Positions 45,401 through 52,885 of a stretch of 64,000 bases of DNA are shown one piece after another. This DNA comes from G963702155 sp963702155. Its GTDB lineage: Bacteria > Pseudomonadota > Alphaproteobacteria > Micavibrionales > Micavibrionaceae. Location of the stretch: NCBI GenBank assembly GCA_963702155.1, contig OY969717.1, positions 310,001-374,000 of the forward strand, read 5' to 3'. The translations under genes were made by a program, and so were the position numbers. The notes under the pieces were generated by a model, which did no database searches, was not told the origin of the DNA, and saw only the letters and a program-made list of their open reading frames with translations. Every line of letters begins with the position of its first letter. Within the stretch, counting starts at the first letter, position 1.

Positions 45401-45727
45401 CTCTAACGTACCGTTCTGAAAGAGCGTGAGCGCAGTGTTAAGCGCCGTCTGCCCGCCCATAGTAGGCAGCAAAGCATCCGGACGCTCTTTTTCTAAAATC
45501 TTGGCGACAATTTCGGGTGTAATCGGCTCAATATAAGTCGCATCAGCCATTTCGGGATCGGTCATAATGGTGGCGGGATTGGAATTGATCAGGACAATGC
45601 GGTATCCTTCTTCTCGCAAAGCTTTGCACGCCTGCGCCCCCGAATAATCAAATTCACACGCTTGACCAATAATAATTGGCCCCGCTCCAATAATGGCGAT
45701 GGATTTAATGTCTGTACGTTTAGGCAT
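42434..45727 (-). pseudogene. carB: Carbamoyl-phosphate synthase large subunit, multiple frameshifts
   Basis: The large subunit makes carbamoyl phosphate from bicarbonate, ammonia and two ATP for arginine and pyrimidines. The first 376 residues (45727-44597) are intact, with IIGAGPIIIGQACEFDYSGA and the ATP-grasp block IIRPSFTMGGTGGGVAYN. Downstream the sequence switches frame about ten times (near 44,700, 44,510, 44,250, 43,925, 43,800, 43,600, 43,500, 43,230, 43,000, 42,880 and 42,625). Every part of the second half is present in order, ending at TAA 42434. The total span (1,098 codons) matches a full-length CarB. An error-laden assembly is the likely explanation. Confidence 0.92.
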
Positions 45728-45844
45728 GAGATCTCGGCTCCAAAAGATAAGGCGTTATACTTGTAAGTACCGAGAATGATTTAATAGATTATAGCAATGC
45801 GAAACGCAACGCTTTTATAGGATTTTATAATATTTTTATGAGGA

Positions 45845-46123
45845 TCATTTGACCTCTAGAGTATCCTTTTTCTTCGCCGGCTTGCCATCTTTTGCACCCA
45901 AAGTCAGCTTTGGCGAATATTTCCGATAAATAGTAGAGCGCGGCAAACCTAAAATTTCGCCTGTTTCAATCATCGTATGCCCCTTGGAGCGCAAACCTTT
46001 AACAAGCAATGATTCAATATCATCAATGGTCATATGGCTGTTTTCCAGCCGTTTTGCCAGAATATTCAAAGCCTCATCCAGCTCTTGATCTAGTCCTGCC
46101 CGTTTCGAAAACTCAATTTTCAT
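45845..46123 (-). CDS. Small helix-turn-helix protein
   Basis: A 92-residue protein with a C-terminal HTH (MIETGEILGLPRSTIYRKYS near residues 53-72) resembling Fis/NtrC-type DNA-binding helices. An N-terminal helical region precedes it (GLDQELDEALNILAKRLENS). The end is basic and lysine-rich. It is divergent from sbtA with about 230 bases between, and lies upstream of carB on the same strand. It is a plausible regulator of the bicarbonate module, by position only. Confidence 0.7.
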   Translation of the reverse strand: MKIEFSKRAGLDQELDEALNILAKRLENSHMTIDDIESLLVKGLRSKGHTMIETGEILGLPRSTIYRKYSPKLTLGAKDGKPAKKKDTLEVK

Positions 46124-46354
46124 GTCGCAAATACACTTTATGATTTTTTTAAAAAATAATTATACCAAGAAATCAGAAAAAACACACGCGGCTATAAAAA
46201 TCAAGCATTTCGGTATACATACTACAACAAAACAGGGGAAGAGATTGCCATTATACATTCATTTAATCTTTATGATGGAAACTATATTTATTTTAAGGTA
46301 TGTACATCAAAACCAATATTATGATTTTTTAATCAAGGATCAGAGATTTAAAAT

Positions 46355-47383
46355 ATGGATTTTCTACTCGATTTCTTTACAAGATTTGTAGCGCAATTCC
46401 AATCTCCTGCTTTATCATTTCTGATCGGCGGTATGCTTATCGCAGCATGTAAAAGCAAGCTTCAAATCCCGACGGCTATTTATCAATTCATTGTATTTAT
46501 GCTCTTGATGCGTATCGGTATTAACGGGGGCATGAAAATTAAAGATGCCGATATTTTTGATATATTTATACCGGCTGTTATGGCCTTCACAATCGGAATT
46601 CTCATTGTTTTGATTGGCCGTTTTACGCTCTACTACCTTCCGGGCATAAAAAAAGCGGATGCAATTGCAACCGCTGGTCTTTTTGGCGCGGTCAGTGCAT
46701 CAACCCTTGCGGCCTCCATGATGGTATTAGAGCAAGAAGACATATTTTATGAGGCTTGGGCACCGGCGCTTTACCCGTTTATGGATATTCCTGCCCTTAT
46801 TTTAGCAATAGTCTTGGCAAACATGGCCCTGTCAAAAGAAAAAAATATAAATAAAAATGCAGACGATAATAAAGCACCGCCAGAAAAAGTAAATGTTTTG
46901 GATGTTATAAAAGACAGCCTTCAAAGCTCTGCACTCTCTGCTTTATTGCTTGGTATGGCGCTTGGCCTTTTTGCCGAGCCGGCGGGGGTCTTTAAATCAT
47001 TTTACGACCCCTTGTTTAAAGGCTTCCTGTCTGTGCTTATGCTTGCCATGGGTATGGAGGCTTATACACGTTTGAATGAATTGCGAAAAGTTGCACATTG
47101 GTATGTAATCTATGCGGCGCTTGCCCCGCTTGTCCACGGGTTAATGGCCTTCGGTTTAGGGTATATCGCACATATAACTGTAGGGTTCAGTCCTGGCGGC
47201 GTGGTTATATTATCCATACTTGCGGCATCAAGCTCTGATGTATCCGGCCCGCCAACATTGCGCGCCAGTATCCCCTCCGCTAATCCATCAACCTATATTG
47301 GATCTTCAACAAGTGTTGGAACACCGGTTGCCATCGCAATTTGTATTCCACTATTTATAGCATTGGCAAAAGTAGCTTTTTAA
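46355..47383 (+). CDS. sbtA: SbtA family sodium-dependent bicarbonate transporter
   Basis: Membrane protein of the SbtA (DUF897) family, which imports bicarbonate with sodium. About ten hydrophobic helices are visible. Family-typical segments are AGLFGAVSASTLAASMMVLE near residue 107, YPFMDIPALILAIVLANMAL near 140, and ILAASSSDVSGPPTLRASIP near 282. A hydrophilic loop near residues 165-180 separates the two halves. It is convergent with the PII-like sbtB gene and lies between carB and carA. Other substrates of SbtA relatives are poorly known. Confidence 0.88.
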   Translation: MDFLLDFFTRFVAQFQSPALSFLIGGMLIAACKSKLQIPTAIYQFIVFMLLMRIGINGGMKIKDADIFDIFIPAVMAFTIGILIVLIGRFTLYYLPGIKKADAIATAGLFGAVSASTLAASMMVLEQEDIFYEAWAPALYPFMDIPALILAIVLANMALSKEKNINKNADDNKAPPEKVNVLDVIKDSLQSSALSALLLGMALGLFAEPAGVFKSFYDPLFKGFLSVLMLAMGMEAYTRLNELRKVAHWYVIYAALAPLVHGLMAFGLGYIAHITVGFSPGGVVILSILAASSSDVSGPPTLRASIPSANPSTYIGSSTSVGTPVAIAICIPLFIALAKVAF

Positions 47384-47409
47384 AAGATACGGATTTTTTA
47401 AGAAGGATA

Positions 47410-47724
47410 TTAAAATTTGTGAAGTCTTATAATTTCAACATCTTCCAGATATGTAATACCTGAATAATTATCAAAATATTTTTCGGCCACTTTATCTGCA
47501 ATCTCATTGGCCATATCTTTCTTGGCAATGATAACTTCGATTTTAACATTAGCAAAAGTATCAAAAATTGTTGCTTGATCCTGCGAACGTATTCCATGAC
47601 TACCCTTACCGCCTGCCGCAGTAATAGTGTAGCCCGTGGCACCACATGCCTCAATAATTTTTGTGACGCCTTCAGTGATAAGCTTTTCGGTAATTATAAC
47701 AATTTTATACGCTTTATGATCCAT
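47410..47724 (-). CDS. SbtB-like PII family protein
   Basis: A 104-residue PII-fold protein with VIITEKLITEGVTKIIEACG, ATGYTITAAGGKGSHGIR in the T-loop position and VEVIIAK-type strand segments (VKIEVIIAKKDMANEIADKV). SbtB proteins bind adenine nucleotides including cAMP and inhibit the SbtA transporter. It lacks the Cys-Gly-Pro-type C-terminal extension of cyanobacterial SbtB, so it is a short form. It follows the carbonic anhydrase by 81 bases on the same strand, ending convergent with sbtA. Confidence 0.85.
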   Translation of the reverse strand: MDHKAYKIVIITEKLITEGVTKIIEACGATGYTITAAGGKGSHGIRSQDQATIFDTFANVKIEVIIAKKDMANEIADKVAEKYFDNYSGITYLEDVEIIRLHKF

Positions 47725-47805
47725 GGCATTCTTATAATAAAGGTTAAATACAACTATAATCTACATTTTAATATGAGATATATAAAGTGTAATAGCATAA
47801 AATCA

Positions 47806-48417
47806 TCAGATAATCGGCTCAAATGTTCCTGAAGCATTTTTATATTCAAGCAACGCTCCATGTTCCATATCAAAAAGCCAGCCATGAATACGAATACTAT
47901 CTTTTTTAAGCGCGCTGGAAACGGCGGGATAGCCTTTCAGGTTTTCGCAAGAAAGCAAAATAATCTCTTCTTCGGTGTGTCGGTGCAAATGATCGTGATT
48001 ATGTGCGCAAGCGTGTTTATCTTCTGCCCGAATGACACCTTCACGTGCAACACTTATAAAACTGGAAATTTCATCATCATCAATATTCTCTATTAACGCT
48101 TTGACCGCACCACATGATGTGTGTCCTAAAACAATAATATCTTTCACTTGATTATGGTGAATTGCAAATTGTAACCCCGCGCTCAGGGCTGTGCCTTTCT
48201 GATAGGGACGCACAATCGCCCCCATCGCCTTATGCGAGAAAAATGTTCCAGGTGCCGCATTAAATAGCGTGCCAGGATTGCTTCGTGAATCAATACAAGA
48301 CACCATAAAATATTGTGGCTTCTGCCCATCACGAACCAATGATGGCATAAGCGGGGTGTCCCCATCATAATGAAGAGACAGAAAATCTTTAAAACCCTTT
48401 AGCAGCTTTTTAGGCAT
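47806..48417 (-). CDS. Beta-class carbonic anhydrase
   Basis: Interconverts CO2 and bicarbonate. The zinc ligands are in VSCIDSRSNP near residue 41 (CxDSR) and VLGHTSCGAVKALI near 101 (HxxC). The length of 203 residues from ATG 48417 is normal. That ATG lies 4 bases after the carA stop, giving a tight carA-can operon; the longer frame starting at 48453 overlaps carA and is less likely. The sbtB-like gene follows. Confidence 0.92.
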   Translation of the reverse strand: MPKKLLKGFKDFLSLHYDGDTPLMPSLVRDGQKPQYFMVSCIDSRSNPGTLFNAAPGTFFSHKAMGAIVRPYQKGTALSAGLQFAIHHNQVKDIIVLGHTSCGAVKALIENIDDDEISSFISVAREGVIRAEDKHACAHNHDHLHRHTEEEIILLSCENLKGYPAVSSALKKDSIRIHGWLFDMEHGALLEYKNASGTFEPII

Positions 48418-48421
48418 AATT

Positions 48422-49603
48422 TTATGCGGCGGCTTTGGTATCGTGATTTTCAATCATCTTCACAAAGCGCTCGAATAAATAAAAGCTGTCCTGCGGGCCG
48501 GGAGAGGCTTCGGGGTGGTATTGCACACTAAAGGCGGGCTTATCAGTGGCGCGTATACCTTCATTCGAACCATCAAACAAACTCACATGTGTGGCTTCGG
48601 TATTGCTGGGCAAGCTTTCCTCGATCACTTCAAATCCGTGGTTTTGCGATGTAATCTCAACTTTTCCTGTGTTCAAGTCCTTCACCGGCTGGTTCGCCCC
48701 TCGATGTCCCAAATGCATTTTGCGTGTCTGCGCCCCAAGCGCAAGCGCCAAAAGCTGATGCCCCAAACAAATACCAAAAATCGGCATGTTTTGGTCAAGC
48801 AATGCACGGATCATAGGTACAGCATAAACGCCCGTCGCATCCGGATCACCGGGGCCATTGGATAAAAATACGCCATCCGGATTATGCGCTAAAATATCTT
48901 TTGCACTACTGCTCGCCGGAACGACCGTAACATCACACCCGACCTCTGCCAAAGAGCGTAAAATATTTTTCTTCGCGCCAAAATCAACGGCGACTACTTT
49001 ATATTTGGTTTCTTTCTGTACGGTGTAACCATCTTTCAAATCCCAACGTTTTTCATTCCATTTATAGCTTTGCGTGCAAGATACCTCCCGCGCAAGATCC
49101 ATCCCCTTTAAGCCGGCCCAGCTTTGCGCAATCTCATAAAGCTTATCCAAATCAAACTGCCCATCGCGTGCATGGCATATCACCCCGTTTGGTGCCCCAT
49201 GATCGCGGATCGCTTGCGTCAATGCGCGTGTGTCAATACCACTAATCCCCGGCAAATTGTAACTATCCATCCACAAGTTCAAATCTTTGATGGAACGCCA
49301 GTTGGATGGAACAGTTACATCTTCGCGCACAATCATCCCGCATGATGCCGGATTAATTGTCTCCATATCATCCTCATTCGTGCCAACATTTCCAATATGC
49401 GGAAAAGTAAACGTGATAATTTGACTGGCATAGCTGGGGTCAGTCATAATTTCCTGATACCCGCTCATCGCCGTATTGAAACAAATTTCCCCAACTCTGT
49501 GCGTCGCTGCACCAAAGCCGCGCCCCCAAAAAATTGTGCCGCTGGATAACACAAGCACTGCCGTAGCATACGCTGGTTGCTTTGGATCAGAAATATTTTG
49601 CAT
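48422..49603 (-). CDS. carA: Carbamoyl-phosphate synthase small subunit
   Basis: Glutamine amidotransferase subunit that feeds ammonia to CarB. The N-terminal half has FGAATHRVGEICFNTAMSGY and SGIDTRALTQAIRDHGAPNG. The class I GATase triad includes cysteine in IFGICLGHQLLALALGAQ near residue 271 and histidine/glutamate in VQYHPEASPGPQD near 356. The start ATG 49603 has GAGG six bases upstream; an extension to 49639 is possible but less likely. It heads the operon carA-carbonic anhydrase-sbtB and is separated from carB by about 2.7 kb. Confidence 0.95.
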   Translation of the reverse strand: MQNISDPKQPAYATAVLVLSSGTIFWGRGFGAATHRVGEICFNTAMSGYQEIMTDPSYASQIITFTFPHIGNVGTNEDDMETINPASCGMIVREDVTVPSNWRSIKDLNLWMDSYNLPGISGIDTRALTQAIRDHGAPNGVICHARDGQFDLDKLYEIAQSWAGLKGMDLAREVSCTQSYKWNEKRWDLKDGYTVQKETKYKVVAVDFGAKKNILRSLAEVGCDVTVVPASSSAKDILAHNPDGVFLSNGPGDPDATGVYAVPMIRALLDQNMPIFGICLGHQLLALALGAQTRKMHLGHRGANQPVKDLNTGKVEITSQNHGFEVIEESLPSNTEATHVSLFDGSNEGIRATDKPAFSVQYHPEASPGPQDSFYLFERFVKMIENHDTKAAA

Positions 49604-49749
49604 GAAAACCTCTAGCCTTGATTGTTTAAATCTGCCCACTTATATCGATCAAATATTGTATTTAATACTGTAAGCCGCTAGAACCATAGTTAGTATAAGA
49701 TTTCTCATATAAAAGAAAAGCAAAAAAGAAAGAAAATAGGGACAAAAAC

Positions 49750-50208
49750 ATGGAAAAACGTAAAGAAATTAACGACGCAATGAAAGACGCCCTGAAAAGT
49801 AAAAACAAAGTAGCGCTTTCGACCATTCGTTTGATTAACGCGGCTCTAAAGGATCGCGATATCAATGCACGCGCACACGGCAACGCGGAAGGCATTAATG
49901 ATAACGAGATTTTGTCAATGCTTCAATCCATGATTAAACAACGTAAAGAATCCTCTAAAGTTTACCGCGAGGGCAACCGCGAAGAATTGGCCGAACGCGA
50001 AGAAGCGGAAATTGAAGTAATTGAACGCTTCCTCCCGAAACAGCTCAGCGAAGAACAAACCAAAGCCGAAATAGACAAGGTCATAGCGGAGCAGGGCGCA
50101 TCCAATATCAAGGATATGGGTAAGGTTATGGGCGCACTAAAAGAGCGTCACGCAGGGCAACTCGATATGGGCAAAACCGGCGGCTGGGTGAAGGAGAAGC
50201 TAGGTTAA
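49750..50208 (+). CDS. GatB/YqeY domain-containing protein
   Basis: A 152-residue YqeY protein. The pattern is MKDALKSKNKVALSTIRLIN near the start, ILSMLQSMIKQRKESSKVYR near residue 55, and EIEVIERFLPKQLSEEQTKA near 90. The ending is LKERHAGQLDMGKTGGWVKE. YqeY is related to the tail of the GatB amidotransferase subunit and is thought to act on tRNA. Divergent from carA and upstream of dnaG-rpoD, the usual alphaproteobacterial order, here interrupted by brnTA. Confidence 0.92.
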   Translation: MEKRKEINDAMKDALKSKNKVALSTIRLINAALKDRDINARAHGNAEGINDNEILSMLQSMIKQRKESSKVYREGNREELAEREEAEIEVIERFLPKQLSEEQTKAEIDKVIAEQGASNIKDMGKVMGALKERHAGQLDMGKTGGWVKEKLG

Positions 50209-50432
50209 ACCCGCTCACCCTCCAACTTATTCGCGAGCCACATCTTTATAAGCGATTGACGCGTAATGCCAAGCCGTTGCGCTTCACGATCAAGCGATTG
50301 GACCATCCATGTTGGAAAGTCAACATTCACGCGCTTTTGCTGTAAGTTAGGGTGGCGCGCTTTAGACAAGTCAAAATTGTCCAGAACATCTTCATTATTA
50401 TCAAATTTTTTATCTAAATCTTTAGCTTTCAT
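50205..50432 (-). CDS. brnA: BrnA-like antitoxin
   Basis: A 75-residue ribbon-helix-helix-type antitoxin with RVNVDFPTWMVQSLDREAQR and LGITRQSLIKMWLANKLEGE at the C-terminus. It overlaps the brnT gene by 11 bases and overlaps the end of the convergent yqeY gene by 4. BrnA binds and represses its promoter and neutralises BrnT. Confidence 0.85.
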   Translation of the reverse strand: MKAKDLDKKFDNNEDVLDNFDLSKARHPNLQQKRVNVDFPTWMVQSLDREAQRLGITRQSLIKMWLANKLEGERV

Positions 50433-50694
50433 ATAACTCTATCTCCTTGTTTCGAGCGCGTCTGACTGAAATAATTCTTATCTTATGGTGCCTATATGTA
50501 ACGATAGCCGAACAGTATTTATCTCCAATTTTACCAATAATCAAATATCTGTCCTCGTCTAAATTTTTAGCCGGAATTTCTAAAAACAAAGGATCATCCC
50601 ACAAAAACTGTGCCTCTTCGAAATCGATCCCATTTTTATCAAGGTTTGTTTTGCTTTTTTCAGGATCAAATTCAAACATACATAATAGTACCAT
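50422..50694 (-). CDS. brnT: BrnT-like toxin
   Basis: A BrnT-family ribonuclease-fold toxin: FEFDPEKSKTNLDKNGIDFE at the start, RYLIIGKIGDKYCSAIVTYR in the middle, and the conserved IRIISVRRARNKEIELYES end. Two starts are possible: ATG 50694 or ATG 50679 (M6), where the family block begins. A TATAAT box lies directly upstream, so the transcript may be nearly leaderless. The order toxin then antitoxin is normal for brnTA. Confidence 0.88.
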   Translation of the reverse strand: MVLLCMFEFDPEKSKTNLDKNGIDFEEAQFLWDDPLFLEIPAKNLDEDRYLIIGKIGDKYCSAIVTYRHHKIRIISVRRARNKEIELYES

Positions 50695-50810
50695 AAATTA
50701 TACCTTATTTAAATATTTTTTATACCAATAAAACCAGTGTTCAAAAATTCTCGCTTTCTTATTAAGCTGTGCTAATAATGATAAATACTAAAAAATTGGA
50801 AATATCTTAA

Positions 50811-52652
50811 ATGTCCATACCGCCGCGATTCTTTGATGAAATAAGAAACCGCCTTAACCTGTCCGATATTATCGGGCGCAGGGTGAAGGTGACGCGCGCC
50901 GGCCGTGAATATAAGGCATGCTGCCCGTTTCACCGCGAAAAAACACCCTCATTTACAATTAACGATGACAAGCAATTCTATCATTGCTTTGGCTGCGGCG
51001 CGCATGGTGACGTTATCAAATTCACGATGGAGCATGACAATCTCGAATTTATGGACGCCATAGAATATCTTGCCGCCGAGGCAGGCTTACAAGTTCCAAA
51101 ACCAGATCCCAAACAAGCGGCGCAGGCAAAACGTGCCAAGGATTTGCACGATCTGCTGGAAGAAGCCACCAGCTATATGCAGGAACAGCTCTACACCACC
51201 CCTCAAGGGCAAGTCGCACACGATTATCTTAAAAACCGCGGTTTTACAGGAGATATCCTAAACACATTTAAAATCGGTTTCGCCCCCGCAGACGGACAGG
51301 CCATCCGCAAATACCTCGCCGCGCGGGACTATACCGATAAACAAATGATCGAAGGCGGTATCCTGCGCCCCGGTAAAAATGGCCGCGAGCCTTATGCCTT
51401 TTTCCGTGAGCGCATTATGTTTCCCGTAACCGATAGGCGCGGCCGTGTTGTGGCCTATGGCGGGCGCATCCTTCCGGATCATTTGCGCGCGCCCGATACT
51501 GGTGATTACACGCCCGCAAAATATATGAACTCCTCGGACACACCGCTTTTTGATAAGGGGCGCACGCTTTATAACGAACAATTTGCCCGCCTCGCCAGCC
51601 GTGAAGACCAGCCCGTCATTGTTACCGAAGGATATATGGATGTTATCGCCTGTCATAAGGCGGGCTTCAAAGGGGCGGTCGCGCCTATGGGTACATCCTT
51701 AACCGAAAACCAGATGATAAATTTGTGGCAAATGATCCCTGCGCAAGAAAAAGTTCCCATCTTGTGCTTTGATGGCGACAACGCCGGACGCCGCGCCGCC
51801 GAACGTGCGATTGATCGTGTGCTCCCTTTGTTAAAACCGGGGCAATCGGTAAAGTTCGCGTTCCTCCCCGATGGCGAAGACCCCGACACGCTTATCAAAA
51901 ATAGAGGGCGTGAAGCTTTTCAGAAAATCCTTCAAGCCTCAACATCGTTATTTGACTTTTTGTGGTCATCACATACCGCCGGCCGGGATTTAACCGCCCC
52001 TGAACTGCGTGCTGGCGCCATTAATGATATGCGTAACGTCATTGCCAAAATAGCAGATGCACAGATACAACGACATTATAAAGCTCTACTTGATAAAAAA
52101 GTATCCGACACATTTTTCCGTCGCGATCGTTTTGCGGGTGGACGTTTTACGAAATCTAAAAAACCAAAAGTGGGGCAGGGGTTACATTTGCGCAAACCGG
52201 CCTTTCGCTCTGGCATGGCAAAGCACATGATTTATATGGCCGCGCTTTTAAATCATCCATCAATATATAATCGCTTTGATGAATTTTACGGCTCTTTTGA
52301 AATCGCTAATCCCGCGCATAACCGTTTACGGCAATCACTCATCTCGCTGCTTGATGATGACCCTGATCTTGATATAAAACGCGTAAAAGAATGCCTGACC
52401 GAACAGGGGTTTAAAAGCGAGCTATCCGAAATTTTAAACGAATCAGTATATGTCCATGCGGCCTTTTGCGCGCCACATTACAATACAAATGAGGTCGCCG
52501 ACAAACTTTCCGCATTTTTAAACGAGCTGGAAGGACGCGACTGGAATGCTATAAAACATGGATGGAAATCCGCACAAAGCATTGAAGATGAACAGAAAAT
52601 AAAAGAAATGATCAAGCTTAAAAACGCCGCCGATGAACGTGCAAATTTTTAG
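50811..52652 (+). CDS. dnaG: DNA primase
   Basis: Synthesises RNA primers for DNA replication. The CHC2-type zinc finger uses CCPFHREKTPSF and YHCFGCGAHGDVIKF near residues 40-70. The catalytic TOPRIM region includes PVIVTEGYMDVIACHKAGF near 266 and LCFDGDNAGRRAAERAID near 316. The C-terminal helicase-binding part is present (613 aa in total). It precedes rpoD by about 230 bases, the ancient dnaG-rpoD pair. Confidence 0.96.
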   Translation: MSIPPRFFDEIRNRLNLSDIIGRRVKVTRAGREYKACCPFHREKTPSFTINDDKQFYHCFGCGAHGDVIKFTMEHDNLEFMDAIEYLAAEAGLQVPKPDPKQAAQAKRAKDLHDLLEEATSYMQEQLYTTPQGQVAHDYLKNRGFTGDILNTFKIGFAPADGQAIRKYLAARDYTDKQMIEGGILRPGKNGREPYAFFRERIMFPVTDRRGRVVAYGGRILPDHLRAPDTGDYTPAKYMNSSDTPLFDKGRTLYNEQFARLASREDQPVIVTEGYMDVIACHKAGFKGAVAPMGTSLTENQMINLWQMIPAQEKVPILCFDGDNAGRRAAERAIDRVLPLLKPGQSVKFAFLPDGEDPDTLIKNRGREAFQKILQASTSLFDFLWSSHTAGRDLTAPELRAGAINDMRNVIAKIADAQIQRHYKALLDKKVSDTFFRRDRFAGGRFTKSKKPKVGQGLHLRKPAFRSGMAKHMIYMAALLNHPSIYNRFDEFYGSFEIANPAHNRLRQSLISLLDDDPDLDIKRVKECLTEQGFKSELSEILNESVYVHAAFCAPHYNTNEVADKLSAFLNELEGRDWNAIKHGWKSAQSIEDEQKIKEMIKLKNAADERANF

Positions 52653-52885
52653 GACTTGATCCGCAAACCCATTGCAGTATATGTATTTCAAAGTGTATGT
52701 TTTATAATTGTAAAATAAAAACATACATACTGCGGGAAGCAATAAATACTAGAATAAGATTTAAAACAATCCAGAAGCATAAGATAAGTAAATCAACCAA
52801 CCGATAATCGACTATCGTTTGAAATATCTATATATAACTGAAAAAACGCTTAGAACATTAAAAATTTGAGAACTTAAAGAAAAAT

